Positions 16,036 through 24,018 of a stretch of DNA of 30,959 nucleotides are shown one piece after another. The stretch is from JAVBSC01 sp031547305 (GTDB lineage: Bacteria > Desulfobacterota > Desulfovibrionia > Desulfovibrionales > Desulfovibrionaceae), in the NCBI GenBank assembly GCA_031547305.1, contig JAVBSC010000040.1, forward strand, positions 1 to 30,959, written 5' to 3'. A program made the position numbers and the translations under genes. Every line of letters begins with the position of its first letter. Positions within the stretch are counted from its first letter, which is position 1. A model generated the notes under the pieces. That model saw nothing but the letters and a program-made list of their open reading frames with translations. It was not told the DNA's origin and did not search any database.

Positions 16036-17073
16036 ATGTGCGTTTTTGAGCATTGCTTGGAATTATGCCGGAAAAAGCCGGGTACTGTGGTGTTCCCGGA
16101 CGGGGCGGATGCTCGGGTGCTGGAGGCGGCTCAGCGCTTGCAGAGGAACGGCCTGGCGGAGGTTGTGCTGGTGGGCCGGCCTTTGGAGGTGCGGCGCTTG
16201 ATGGGGGCCAGGGGGTTTGGCGGGGCGTTGCGGGTGGTGGATTATGAGTCGCCGGCGCTGCTGAAGAAAAACGCGGCGGAGTACGCGGAGATTCAGGCTA
16301 ACAAGGGAAAGCCGGTGGATGGGGGGAAAGCGCGGGAATTGATGCGTTGCCCCCTGGCGGCCGGGGCCATGCTGGTGCGGCGGGGCGGGGCGGAGATCGG
16401 CGTGGCTGGCAATTTGTCCAAAACCTCTGACGTGCTGCGGGCCGGGCTGCGGATAATCGGCACGCTGCCGGGCGTAAAGACCGTATCCGGATTTTTCTTC
16501 ATGATTGCGCCGGGCGGCAAAAAACTGCTGGTCTTCACGGATGCGGCCGTGGTGCCGGAACCGGGGCCGGAGCAGTTGGCGGACATAGCCATCAGTTCGG
16601 CCGGGCAGCTCAAGGGCTTGATGGGCGAGGAACCCAGGGTGGCGTTGCTGTCCTTTTCCACCAAAGGCAGCGCGGAGCACCCCAGGGTGAATGTAGTGAG
16701 AGAAGCGCTGGGGCTGATCCGGCAGCGCGAGCCCGGTTTGTGCGTGGACGGCGAGTTGCAGTTTGACGCGGCCGTGGTGCCGGAAGTGGCGGAGCTTAAG
16801 GCGCCGCAAAGTCCGGTGGCCGGCCGGGCCAATGTGCTGGTTTTTCCCTCGCTGGAAGCCGGGAACATCTCTTACAAAGTGGCCCAGCGGTTATGCGGCT
16901 ACATGGCCCTGGGGCCGTTTTTGCAGGGATTTTCCAGAGGCTGGCACGATCTTTCGCGCGGTTGCTGCGCGGACGACATTTACAGGATAACCGTGGTGGG
17001 GTTCGGCCTTAACCGCGGCATTGCACAACAACCCATAACTCAAGGAGTCGGACAATGGATGCTCTCGGCCTGA
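16036..17073 (+). CDS. eutD: EutD phosphate acetyltransferase
   Basis: Pta-family enzyme of 345 aa that converts acetyl-CoA and phosphate to acetyl phosphate and CoA, recycling CoA for EutE. It tracks E. coli EutD: VVFPDGADARVLEAA, IAGNLS-like VAGNLSKTSDVLRAGLRIIG, VVPEPGPEQLADIAI, VDGELQFDAAVVPEVAE, VFPSLEAGNISYKVAQRL and HDLSRGC. The C-terminal 25 residues diverge from the family and run 19 bases into eutM, so translation of the two is coupled. Its product feeds acetate kinase activity, either EutQ/EutP or a housekeeping enzyme. Confidence 0.95.
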   Translation: MCVFEHCLELCRKKPGTVVFPDGADARVLEAAQRLQRNGLAEVVLVGRPLEVRRLMGARGFGGALRVVDYESPALLKKNAAEYAEIQANKGKPVDGGKARELMRCPLAAGAMLVRRGGAEIGVAGNLSKTSDVLRAGLRIIGTLPGVKTVSGFFFMIAPGGKKLLVFTDAAVVPEPGPEQLADIAISSAGQLKGLMGEEPRVALLSFSTKGSAEHPRVNVVREALGLIRQREPGLCVDGELQFDAAVVPEVAELKAPQSPVAGRANVLVFPSLEAGNISYKVAQRLCGYMALGPFLQGFSRGWHDLSRGCCADDIYRITVVGFGLNRGIAQQPITQGVGQWMLSA

Positions 17074-17345
17074 TCGAAACCAAAGGACTGGTCGGTCTTA
17101 TTGAAGCGGCGGACGCCATGGTCAAGGCGGCCAGGGTGCAGTTGGTCTCTTACGAGCAGATTGGCGGCGGCTTTGTGACCGCCATAGTGCGCGGTGATGT
17201 GGCGGCCTGCAAGGCGGCTACGGACGCCGGCGCGGCCGCCGTGCAGCGCCTGGGCGGCGAACTTGTGGCCGTGCATGTGATCCCGCGGCCGCATGGCGAC
17301 GTGGAAACCGTGTTCCCCCTGACCAGGAAGGAAGCCAAGAAATAA
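17055..17345 (+). CDS. eutM: EutM major hexameric BMC shell protein
   Basis: Canonical BMC-H protein of 96 aa (E. coli 97), the main facet tile. It has ALGLIETKGLVGLIEAADAMVKAA at the start, the pore-loop region RGDVAACKAATDAGAAA, and the conserved HVIPRPHGDVE. AAGGAG lies upstream of the ATG, inside the end of eutD. Confidence 0.97.
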   Translation: MDALGLIETKGLVGLIEAADAMVKAARVQLVSYEQIGGGFVTAIVRGDVAACKAATDAGAAAVQRLGGELVAVHVIPRPHGDVETVFPLTRKEAKK

Positions 17346-17369
17346 GCGGCGTTGCAACACGGAGGCCTT

Positions 17370-17672
17370 ATGCTGTTAGGCAAAGTGACCGGCCAGGTTG
17401 TTTCCACGGTGCGGGCGGCCGGAGCGCCGCACGCCACCTGGCTGCTGGTGGAGCTTTTGGACGGGGCGGGCAAGCCCACAGGCCATACTCAGGTGGCTGC
17501 GGATCCCCTGGGCGCCGGCGAAGGTGAACTGGTGGTGCTGGTGGGCGGCAGTTCCGCCCGCCGCGCCATGAGCCCGGAAGCGCCCATTGATCTGATCATC
17601 GTGGGCATAGTGGACAGCGTCACCGCCGGCCGGCGGGAGATCTACAACAAACAGAGCCATGCCGGGAGTTGA
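17370..17672 (+). CDS. eutN: EutN/CcmL-type pentameric vertex protein
   Basis: BMC-P protein of 100 aa that caps shell vertices. The fold is shown by MLLGKVTGQVVSTVR at the start, KPTGHTQVAADPLGAGEGELVVLVGGSSAR in the middle, and APIDLIIVGIVDSV near the end. The ATG at 17370 has GGAGG six bases upstream; an ATG at 17352 lacks support. Confidence 0.96.
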   Translation: MLLGKVTGQVVSTVRAAGAPHATWLLVELLDGAGKPTGHTQVAADPLGAGEGELVVLVGGSSARRAMSPEAPIDLIIVGIVDSVTAGRREIYNKQSHAGS

Positions 17673-17698
17673 ACCCCCGGGTTTGAGGAGGCTGTTTT

Positions 17699-19147
17699 AT
17701 GAGCTTTGATCCGCAAGAGCTGGACCGTATAGTTGAAGCGGTACTGCGGAAAATAGGCCCGGCTCTGGAGCAGCCGGACCGGGCTTTGGCGGGATCCCCC
17801 CGGCCCGTGCCCGGCCCGGCCGGGGAGCACGGCATATTCGAGCATCTGGACGATGCCGTGGCCGCGGCCCGGGCGGCCTGCGCCAGAATCAACAGCGTGG
17901 CCGTACGGGAAAAAGCCATTGCCGCCATCCGGGCCGAGGCCAAAGCCCAGGCTCGCCATCTGGCGGAAATGGCCGTGCGGGAGACCGGCATGGGCCGTGT
18001 GGAAGACAAGGTGCGCAAAAATATCCTGCAGGCGGAACGCACGCCCGGAGTGGAAGCCCTGGCCCCGGCCGCGCTTTCCGGAGACGCCGGGCTGACGCTT
18101 ACGGAAAACGCGCCCTGGGGGGTCATCGCCTCGGTAACGCCGTCCACCAACCCGGCGGCCACGGTCATCAACAATGCCATCAGCATGATCGCCGGGGGCA
18201 ATGCGGTGCTCTTCGCCCCGCACCCCAGAGCCAGGGAAGTTTCCAAAGCCTGCATCCAACTGCTCAACCGGGCTGTGGAAAAAGCCTGCGGCATCGGCAA
18301 CCTGCTGGTGGCCGTGCGCGAGCCCACCCTGGAAGTGGCCCGCAAGATTTTCGCCTACCCGGACATAAACCTGCTGGTGGTAACCGGCGGAGAAGCCGTG
18401 GTGCACGCGGCCCGCAAGCATGCCTCCATGCGTTTGATCAGCGCCGGGGCGGGCAACCCGCCTGTGCTGGTGGACGAAACGGCGGACATTAAACGGGCGG
18501 CCCGAAGCGTTTACGACGGGGCATCCTTTGACAACAACATCATCTGCGCGGACGAAAAAGTCCTCATTGCCGTGGAATCCATAGCGGATCAGCTTCTGGC
18601 GGAAATGCAGGCCTTCGGGGCCGTGCGCATCAGCCTGGAGCAGTGCGAGGCCGTTGCCCGCCTGGCCATTAAAGGCTACCCAGGACCGGAAGCCGCGGCT
18701 GACCCCCAATGGGTGGGCAAAGACGCGGCGGTCATTGCCAGGGCGGCCGGCATTGAAGTGCCGGACTCCTGCCGCCTCCTGCTTGTGGATGTGGGCCGGG
18801 ATCAGGAGCACGTTTTTGTGCGCGTGGAGCAGATGATGCCCGTATTGCCCATGCTCCGGGCCAGGAACGCGGCCGAGGGCATTGACTGGGCCGTGCGGGC
18901 GGAACGCGGCCTGCGCCATACCGCCGGACTGCATTCCCGGAACATCGAAGTTATGGACGCCATGGCCAGACGCATGAACACCAGCCTGTTCGTTAAAAAC
19001 GGGCCGCATATAGCCGGCCTGGGCGCGGGTGGCGAGGGCTGGACCTCCATGACCATCTCCACCCCCACCGGCGAAGGCGTCACCTCCGCCCGCAGCTTCG
19101 TGCGCTATAGGCGCTGCACGCTTGTGGACAACTTTCGAATTGTGTAA
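17699..19147 (+). CDS. eutE: EutE CoA-acylating acetaldehyde dehydrogenase
   Basis: Lumenal enzyme of 482 aa that oxidises acetaldehyde to acetyl-CoA with NAD. Catalytic Cys283 lies in FDNNIICADEKV; the cofactor-binding region includes ASVTPSTNPAATVINNAI and LLVVTGGEAVV. Residues 4-20 (DPQELDRIVEAVLRKIG) form an amphipathic helix followed by a Pro/Gly-rich linker, the usual encapsulation peptide layout. GAGGAGG precedes the ATG. The closing segment GEGVTSARSFVRYRRC is typical. No alcohol dehydrogenase accompanies it. Confidence 0.97.
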   Translation: MSFDPQELDRIVEAVLRKIGPALEQPDRALAGSPRPVPGPAGEHGIFEHLDDAVAAARAACARINSVAVREKAIAAIRAEAKAQARHLAEMAVRETGMGRVEDKVRKNILQAERTPGVEALAPAALSGDAGLTLTENAPWGVIASVTPSTNPAATVINNAISMIAGGNAVLFAPHPRAREVSKACIQLLNRAVEKACGIGNLLVAVREPTLEVARKIFAYPDINLLVVTGGEAVVHAARKHASMRLISAGAGNPPVLVDETADIKRAARSVYDGASFDNNIICADEKVLIAVESIADQLLAEMQAFGAVRISLEQCEAVARLAIKGYPGPEAAADPQWVGKDAAVIARAAGIEVPDSCRLLLVDVGRDQEHVFVRVEQMMPVLPMLRARNAAEGIDWAVRAERGLRHTAGLHSRNIEVMDAMARRMNTSLFVKNGPHIAGLGAGGEGWTSMTISTPTGEGVTSARSFVRYRRCTLVDNFRIV

Positions 19148-19155
19148 ATATCTTT

Positions 19156-19170
19156 GGGAGGCGGAGCCCC
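19156..19170. repeat. GGCTCCGCC repeat after eutE
   Basis: GGGAGGCGGAGCCCC, the reverse complement of the core seen at 15987-16001. It lies nine bases past the eutE stop, in the 69-bp gap before the OsmC-like gene. Confidence 0.5.
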
Positions 19171-19216
19171 GCATCTAATCCAAGACATATTCAACCAATT
19201 AGCGCGAGGTAAAGCC

Positions 19217-19651
19217 ATGCCGGATATTGTTGTGAACTTCAGGCGCGAGGGCGAGGTGCAGACCCTTGATACGGGGTCGCGGGTTTTGGGGGATATTGTT
19301 TTGGATTACACGGGCATGCCGGAGGGTGAGCGGGGCGGCAATGCCCAGCGCTTGGTGGCTTCGGCGGCCCTGTATTGTTTTTCCGGGGCGTTAGCCAAGG
19401 CGTTGTCCACGCGGGGCGCGGATTACACGCGCATTACCGGCAAGGCGGAGTTGCAAACCGCGCTGGACGACAAAAAACGCAACCGCATATCCGGCATAGC
19501 CATTACCGTGAATGTGGAAATGCCGGAGGAAAACGCCTTTATCTTTGAGCGGGTGGAAAAGATCATGCAGCAGGGCTGTTTGATCACCGCCTCTCTGGAG
19601 CCGGCTTTCCCCATCACTTATACCATGAACCACGTGTTTTCCGACGACTGA
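19217..19651 (+). CDS. OsmC-family thiol protein
   Basis: Protein of 144 aa with the OsmC/Ohr-like layout: N-terminal beta strands, then a helix with Cys54 (VASAALYCFSGALAKAL) and a second helix with Cys121 (MQQGCLITASLEP), followed by a closing strand PITYTM. OsmC proteins reduce organic peroxides with such a cysteine pair, while several relatives have no proven peroxidase activity. Both cysteines are kept here, which suggests an active thiol. The ATG at 19217 has GCGAGG upstream and gives the family length. It is appended to the compartment operon, where it could handle peroxides or thiol adducts; this is inference. Confidence 0.8.
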   Translation: MPDIVVNFRREGEVQTLDTGSRVLGDIVLDYTGMPEGERGGNAQRLVASAALYCFSGALAKALSTRGADYTRITGKAELQTALDDKKRNRISGIAITVNVEMPEENAFIFERVEKIMQQGCLITASLEPAFPITYTMNHVFSDD

Positions 19652-19749
19652 AGGCGGGTGCGAAAGTTTGCGGCAAAGCGGAACTTCTTGACATGGCGCA
19701 TATTGAGTTGCACCTTGAAGCCGTAAATAAACCACCCTTGGAGGATGCC

Positions 19750-20079
19750 ATGAAGAAAGTGGGAATAATCCGATGCCAGCAAACAGAGGATCTTTGCCCC
19801 GGCACCACGGATTTCAAAACCGCCGCGAGCGGCAAGCTGGCCTTTGAGGAAATGGGCGCTTCCGAGGTGGTGGGCTTTGTAAGCTGCGGCGGCTGTCCCG
19901 GAAAGCGCGCTGTGGCCAGAGCCAGAATGCTGGTCGATCGGGGCGCGGAAGCCGTTTTTTTGGCCTCCTGCATAAAAAACGGCAACCCCATCGGCATGCC
20001 CTGCCCAAACTATGAAGCCATGAAGGCGGCCATCAAGAACAAGATAGGCGCGGTTCCCCTGATTGATTGGACGCACTAG
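19750..20079 (+). CDS. CGGC-domain protein, putative metal-binding
   Basis: Small cytoplasmic protein of 109 aa with the CGGC-domain hallmark SCGGCPGK (Cys46, Cys49) and further cysteines at 9, 16, 74 and 85 (IRCQQTEDLCPG, LASCIKNG, MPCPNY). The family is common in anaerobes and is presumed to bind metal through the cysteines; its function is not known. GGAGG sits five bases before the ATG at 19750. It is the last gene before the Rex-type site and may be co-transcribed with the OsmC-like gene. Confidence 0.85.
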   Translation: MKKVGIIRCQQTEDLCPGTTDFKTAASGKLAFEEMGASEVVGFVSCGGCPGKRAVARARMLVDRGAEAVFLASCIKNGNPIGMPCPNYEAMKAAIKNKIGAVPLIDWTH

Positions 20080-20121
20080 GGCCTGAAAGTCCTTGCCTTT
20101 TGCCCCCAACGCGCCTATTTA

Positions 20122-20139
20122 ATGTGAAAAACTTCACAA
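20122..20139. promoter_or_regulatory. Rex- or CRP/FNR-type palindrome upstream of the sensor hydrogenase
   Basis: TGTGAA (20123-20128) and TTCACA (20133-20138) form a perfect inverted repeat with four bases between. This fits both the TTGTGAA-N4-TTCACAA pattern of the NADH-sensing repressor Rex (one mismatch, the first base) and TGTGA-N6-TCACA of CRP-type regulators such as HcpR. The start codon of the next gene is 37 bases downstream. The 96-bp gap also holds TGAAAAAC and GTTTTTCA arms (20125-20132 and 20149-20156) that could fold as an RNA hairpin. Confidence 0.55.
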
Positions 20140-20175
20140 GCAGGTGGGGTTTTTCATTTCGAATAAGAGGCGCAT

Positions 20176-21855
20176 ATGTCCTGGGATTATTTAAAACTTA
20201 AGCAGGCCAACTGCAAAAACTGCTATCGCTGCATTCGCAATTGTCCGGTAAAGGCGATCAGCTTTTCGGATCATCAGGCCAGGATTCTGGATGAAGACTG
20301 TATTCTCTGCGGCCAGTGTTTTGTGGCTTGCCCGCAGCAGGCCAAGGAAGTCCGCGGGGATCTGGATACGGCCAGGCGTTTGATAAGTTCTGATGTGCCG
20401 GTTTACGCCAGCCTGGCCCCTTCTTTTGCGGCTAATTACCCTGGTGTTTCTTTTGAATCCATGGAGCGGGCCCTAAAAGGGCTGGGCTTCAGCGGGGCGG
20501 AGCAGACCGCCCTGGGCGCCACAATGGTCAAGAAGCGCTACGACGAACTGGTGACCGCCGGCGAACAGCGGGTGATCATAACCTCCTGCTGCCATTCCGT
20601 GACTATGCTTTTGCAGAAGCATTTTCCCCAGGCCCTGCCTTTTCTGGCCCCGGTGCTCTCGCCCATGCAGGCGCACGGACTGGATATCAAAAAGAAGCAT
20701 CCAGGGGCGGCCACAGTGTTCATAGGCCCTTGCGTGTCCAAAAAGGCCGAGGCCGAGCAATACCCCGGCGCGATCGACTGTGTGCTAACTTTTGAGGAAC
20801 TCTCCGCCTGGCTGGCGAAAAAGGGCCTGACGCCGGAGCCGGGGCCTGTTGGGGCCAAAACCGGCCGGGCCGGCCTGTTCCCCATAGGCGGCGGCATTTT
20901 GCGTTCCATGTACCGGCCCAACCAGGATTACGCCTACCTGAGCGTTGACGGGGTGGAAAACTGCGTCCGGGCCATCCGGGACATCCTGAACGGCGATCTG
21001 GACAAATGCTTTATAGAAATGTCCGCCTGCGTCGGCAGCTGCGTTGGCGGACCGGTGATGGAAAAGAACCGCAACGCGCCGATCCGGGATTACGTGGCGA
21101 TAAACAGTTACGCGGGCGGCGAGGACTTCCCCCTGGACCAGCCGCCGGCCGAGGAGCTGGCCAAGACTTTTACGGCCGAGCGCCGTCCAAAGTTACGCAT
21201 ATCGGAAGGCGCCATCCTGGAAGTGCTGCGCAAAACCGGCAAGACCCGGCCGGAGGATGAATTGAACTGCGGCACCTGCGGCTACGGCACCTGCCGGGAA
21301 AAAGCCGTGGCTGTTGTTCTGGGCAAGGCGGATATAAGCATGTGCCTGCCTTTTCTTAAGGAAAAGGCGGAGTCTTTTTCCGACACCATTATCACCAACA
21401 CCCCCAACGGGGTGGTGGTGCTCAGCGAAGCTCTGGTGGTGCAGCAAATCAACCAGGCGGCCTGCCGCATTCTGAACCTGCGGGAGCCGGAGGATATTCT
21501 GGGCAGCCACGTGGTGCGCGTGCTGGATCCGGAAATTTTCGCCGAGGCCATGGAAAGCCATGCGCCCATATACAACCGGCCGGCCTATCTGGCCGAATAC
21601 CAGCGCCACGTGCGCCAGAGCGTCATTCACGACGCCAACTACCACATACTTATTCTGATTATGCGCGACGTGACAGAAGAAGAACACGCCCATGCCCACA
21701 ACAGTCGCATCAGCCGCCAGACCGTGGAAGTGGCTGACCAGGTCATAGAAAAGCAGATGCGCGTGGTCCAGGAAATAGCCTCCCTGCTGGGCGAAACAGC
21801 GGCGGAGACCAAAATAGCCCTGAGCTTGCTCAAGGAGTCCTTGGACCGTGAATGA
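20176..21855 (+). CDS. [FeFe]-hydrogenase-like sensory protein with PAS domain
   Basis: Cytoplasmic protein of 559 aa resembling the sensory (group C/D, HsfB-like) hydrogenases. Order: two 4Fe-4S motifs (CKNCYRCIRNCP, CILCGQCFVACP; residues 13-52); an H-cluster-like domain with loops TSCC (136-139), IGPCVSKKAEA (Cys186) and EMSACVGSCVGGP (Cys285, Cys289); a four-cysteine Fe-S domain (CGTCGYGTC, plus Cys390); and a PAS domain from about 404 to 510 with an amphipathic helical tail. The H-cluster loops deviate from catalytic enzymes (TSCCH instead of TSCCP, GPC instead of MPC). Sensing of H2 or redox state is therefore more likely than bulk hydrogen turnover. It overlaps the phosphatase gene by eight bases. 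Confidence 0.9.
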   Translation: MSWDYLKLKQANCKNCYRCIRNCPVKAISFSDHQARILDEDCILCGQCFVACPQQAKEVRGDLDTARRLISSDVPVYASLAPSFAANYPGVSFESMERALKGLGFSGAEQTALGATMVKKRYDELVTAGEQRVIITSCCHSVTMLLQKHFPQALPFLAPVLSPMQAHGLDIKKKHPGAATVFIGPCVSKKAEAEQYPGAIDCVLTFEELSAWLAKKGLTPEPGPVGAKTGRAGLFPIGGGILRSMYRPNQDYAYLSVDGVENCVRAIRDILNGDLDKCFIEMSACVGSCVGGPVMEKNRNAPIRDYVAINSYAGGEDFPLDQPPAEELAKTFTAERRPKLRISEGAILEVLRKTGKTRPEDELNCGTCGYGTCREKAVAVVLGKADISMCLPFLKEKAESFSDTIITNTPNGVVVLSEALVVQQINQAACRILNLREPEDILGSHVVRVLDPEIFAEAMESHAPIYNRPAYLAEYQRHVRQSVIHDANYHILILIMRDVTEEEHAHAHNSRISRQTVEVADQVIEKQMRVVQEIASLLGETAAETKIALSLLKESLDRE

Positions 21856-23020
21856 GCTTTTTACCGACGTTGGCTGGCTCAGCTTGAAGAAACACGGCGA
21901 GCAGCTTTGCGGGGATCAGGTCTGCGTGGTGGAGCCGGACGGCCGTTCCGTGGTCATGGTCCTGGCCGACGGCTTGGGCAGCGGGGTCAAGGCCTGCATC
22001 CTGTCCACGCTCACGGCCAAAATTATTTCCACCATGATGGCCAGATCCATGGGCATTGAGGATTGCGTGGCCACCATTGCCGCCACCCTGCCGGTCTGCG
22101 CGGAGCGCCATATCGCTTACTCCACCTTCACCATCATGAAGGTGACGGATAATCGGGAAGCGGAAATAATCCAATACGACAACCCGGATGCCATTTTGCT
22201 GCGCAGCGGCAAAAATTTGGATTTGCCTTTGTCTTGCCTGGAAATTGGCGGCAAAAGGATCTGTCGGACCAAGGTCAAGCTGGAAGAGGGCGACCTGTTC
22301 GTTTGCCTGAGCGACGGGGTTTTGCACGCCGGCACGGGCGAGGCCCTGAATATGGACTGGCAGCGCCGGGATATTGTCAGCTTCATGGAGGAAAAATGCG
22401 CCAGCGGCATCGGGGCCAAGGCGGCCGCCACCATTTTGCTGGATCAGTGTTCACGCCTGTACCAGGGCAAGCCGAGCGACGATGCTACGGTCTGCGCCGT
22501 AAAAGTGCGTTCCCGCCTGCCGGTGAATCTTATGATTGGCCCGCCGCTGCACCCTTCGGACGATCATAAAATGCTTTCCCTGTTTTTTTCCAAGGAAGGC
22601 CGGCACATTGTCTGCGGGGGCACCACAGCGGAAATCACGGGGCGCTTTCTGGACCGTACTGTGGAGGCCGTGCCCCTATGCCCAGACCCGTCCATTCCGC
22701 CCATTTCCCGCATCGACGGGGTGGATCTGGCCACCGAGGGACTGGTTACGCTGACCAGGGTTGTTGAATACGCCCGCAACCGTCTGGAAGACAATTCCAG
22801 ATATTTTGAGTGGATTTGCAAGCTGGACGGGGCTTCGCGCCTGGCCTGGATTTTGTTCGAGGAAGCCACGGACATTAATTTATTTGTCGGGGGGGCGGTA
22901 AATCCGGCTAACCAGAACCAGAATCTTGGCCTGGACTTCAACTCCAAAATGCGCCTGGTGGAAGAACTGGCCCGTTGCCTGAAAAAAATGGGCAAACGAA
23001 TTAAGGTTAGTTATTTTTAA
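21848..23020 (+). CDS. SpoIIE-type PP2C serine/threonine phosphatase
   Basis: Protein of 390 aa with an N-terminal PP2C/SpoIIE phosphatase domain: VLADGLGSGVKA, LSDGVLHAG and KPSDDATVCAVKV carry the metal-binding aspartates. The C-terminal 160 residues are of unknown fold and include IVCGGTTAEITGRFL. The start is GTG at 21848 with AAGGAG ten bases upstream, inside the end of the sensory hydrogenase gene. The overlap implies one signalling unit: the Fe-S/PAS sensor probably controls, or is read out by, this phosphatase. No anti-sigma antagonist or kinase partner is in the window. Confidence 0.88.
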   Translation: MNELFTDVGWLSLKKHGEQLCGDQVCVVEPDGRSVVMVLADGLGSGVKACILSTLTAKIISTMMARSMGIEDCVATIAATLPVCAERHIAYSTFTIMKVTDNREAEIIQYDNPDAILLRSGKNLDLPLSCLEIGGKRICRTKVKLEEGDLFVCLSDGVLHAGTGEALNMDWQRRDIVSFMEEKCASGIGAKAAATILLDQCSRLYQGKPSDDATVCAVKVRSRLPVNLMIGPPLHPSDDHKMLSLFFSKEGRHIVCGGTTAEITGRFLDRTVEAVPLCPDPSIPPISRIDGVDLATEGLVTLTRVVEYARNRLEDNSRYFEWICKLDGASRLAWILFEEATDINLFVGGAVNPANQNQNLGLDFNSKMRLVEELARCLKKMGKRIKVSYF

Positions 23021-23024
23021 TCAA

Positions 23025-23056
23025 AACGGCCCGTCTGCGCTTGCAGGCGGGCCGTT
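23025..23056. terminator. Bidirectional terminator between phosphatase gene and lpxC
   Basis: Bases 23025-23038 pair with 23043-23056 (14 bp, one G-T wobble; outer arms AACGGCCCG and CGGGCCGTT) around loop GCTT. GAATTTT follows on the plus strand, and TTTTGA on the minus strand. It separates two convergent genes. Confidence 0.88.
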
Positions 23057-23076
23057 GAATTTTACAGCAAGGGTGG

Positions 23077-24018
23077 TTAGGCCATAACCTGGCGCGCCAT
23101 GGCCGGCGCCACGGCCGGAGGGCGCACGCTGGAACGGCTGTCCCGCGGACTTGCGACTTCCGGCAGCTGCAGGGTGACTGTTTCCAGGTAAAGATCCCGG
23201 TTGTCCGCCAGGACGCGCAGGAACTGGTTGTTCATGGCGTGCCCGGAGCAGCGCGCGGTAAAGTGGCCCTGCAGGGGAAGATCCAGGTTGGCCATGTCGC
23301 CCACGAAGTCCAGAATTTTATGGCGCACGAATTCGTCGGCAAAGCGCAGGCCTTCGTTGTTCACCACTCCGCATTCGTCCAGAACCACGGCGTTTTCCAG
23401 AGAGCCGCCCAGAGCCAGACCGGCCGCGCGCATGGCTTCCACGTCGGACAAAAAGCCGAAAGTCCGGGCCCGGGCGATTTCCGCGAAGCTCTGCGGCGTG
23501 ACGTCCAGGACCATCCGCTGCACGCCAATGGCCGGATGTGGGAAATCAATGGTGTAATCAACTTTGAACCCGGCATAGGGCTTGACGCTGATGCTCTTGC
23601 CGTTGTGCGAGTGGCTCAGTGGCCGGGTGATCCGCGCCACCTTGCGGGGCCTGGACTGCCGGCGCAGGCCGGCGTCTTTAAAAAGCATCACGAAGGAAGC
23701 GGCGCTGCCGTCCATGATCGGGACTTCGCCGCCCTCAATGTCAATGTTTATGTTGTCTATGCCCAGGCCGCGAATCGCGGCCAGCAGATGCTCCACCGTG
23801 GCCACGCTGGCTTCGCCGTTGCCCAGGGTGGTGGCCAGACCGGTGGCGATGACGGAACCGGGCGCTGGCGCAAGGCGGCGCACGCCCTGCGGAGTGGCAA
23901 TATTAAATATGATGCCAGCGTCTTCAGCAGCCGGGCGTAGTCCCAAAAAGACCATCTTGCCGCTGTGCAGGCCGACGCCTGAGCATTTTACGTTATTGGC
24001 TATGGTAGTTTGTTGCAT
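23077..24018 (-). CDS. lpxC: LpxC, UDP-3-O-acyl-N-acetylglucosamine deacetylase
   Basis: Zinc enzyme of the first committed step of lipid A synthesis, so the cell is Gram-negative. Zinc ligands seen: His77 in VEHLLAA, and the HKILDFVGD motif with His and Asp; SGHAMNN carries the catalytic His. RTFGF is also present. The ATG at 24018 gives 313 aa, matches the family start (QTTIANNVKCSGVGLHSGK), and has GGAGG six bases upstream. An in-frame ATG at 24174 would add 52 unconserved residues. The last roughly 25 residues are a Pro/Ser-rich tail. The 169-bp gap upstream has a direct repeat GTGTGATTTTT at 24127 and 24146. Confidence 0.96.
   Translation of the reverse strand: MQQTTIANNVKCSGVGLHSGKMVFLGLRPAAEDAGIIFNIATPQGVRRLAPAPGSVIATGLATTLGNGEASVATVEHLLAAIRGLGIDNINIDIEGGEVPIMDGSAASFVMLFKDAGLRRQSRPRKVARITRPLSHSHNGKSISVKPYAGFKVDYTIDFPHPAIGVQRMVLDVTPQSFAEIARARTFGFLSDVEAMRAAGLALGGSLENAVVLDECGVVNNEGLRFADEFVRHKILDFVGDMANLDLPLQGHFTARCSGHAMNNQFLRVLADNRDLYLETVTLQLPEVASPRDSRSSVRPPAVAPAMARQVMA

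Noticed and set aside
10737..19147. Propanediol or carboxysome-type compartment
   Set aside because: No diol dehydratase, glycyl radical enzyme or RuBisCO genes are present, whereas EutB, EutC, EutL, EutS, EutQ and EutT are clear. Only PduS and PduT are propanediol-like.
17642..19174. Long minus-strand reading frame of 510 codons opposite eutE
   Set aside because: It is antisense to a complete, well-conserved aldehyde dehydrogenase and has no recognisable domain.
20176..21855. Reading the hydrogenase-like gene as a catalytic [FeFe] hydrogenase
   Set aside because: The loops deviate from TSCCP and MPC, a PAS domain and an extra Fe-S domain are attached, and a phosphatase gene overlaps. A sensory role fits better.
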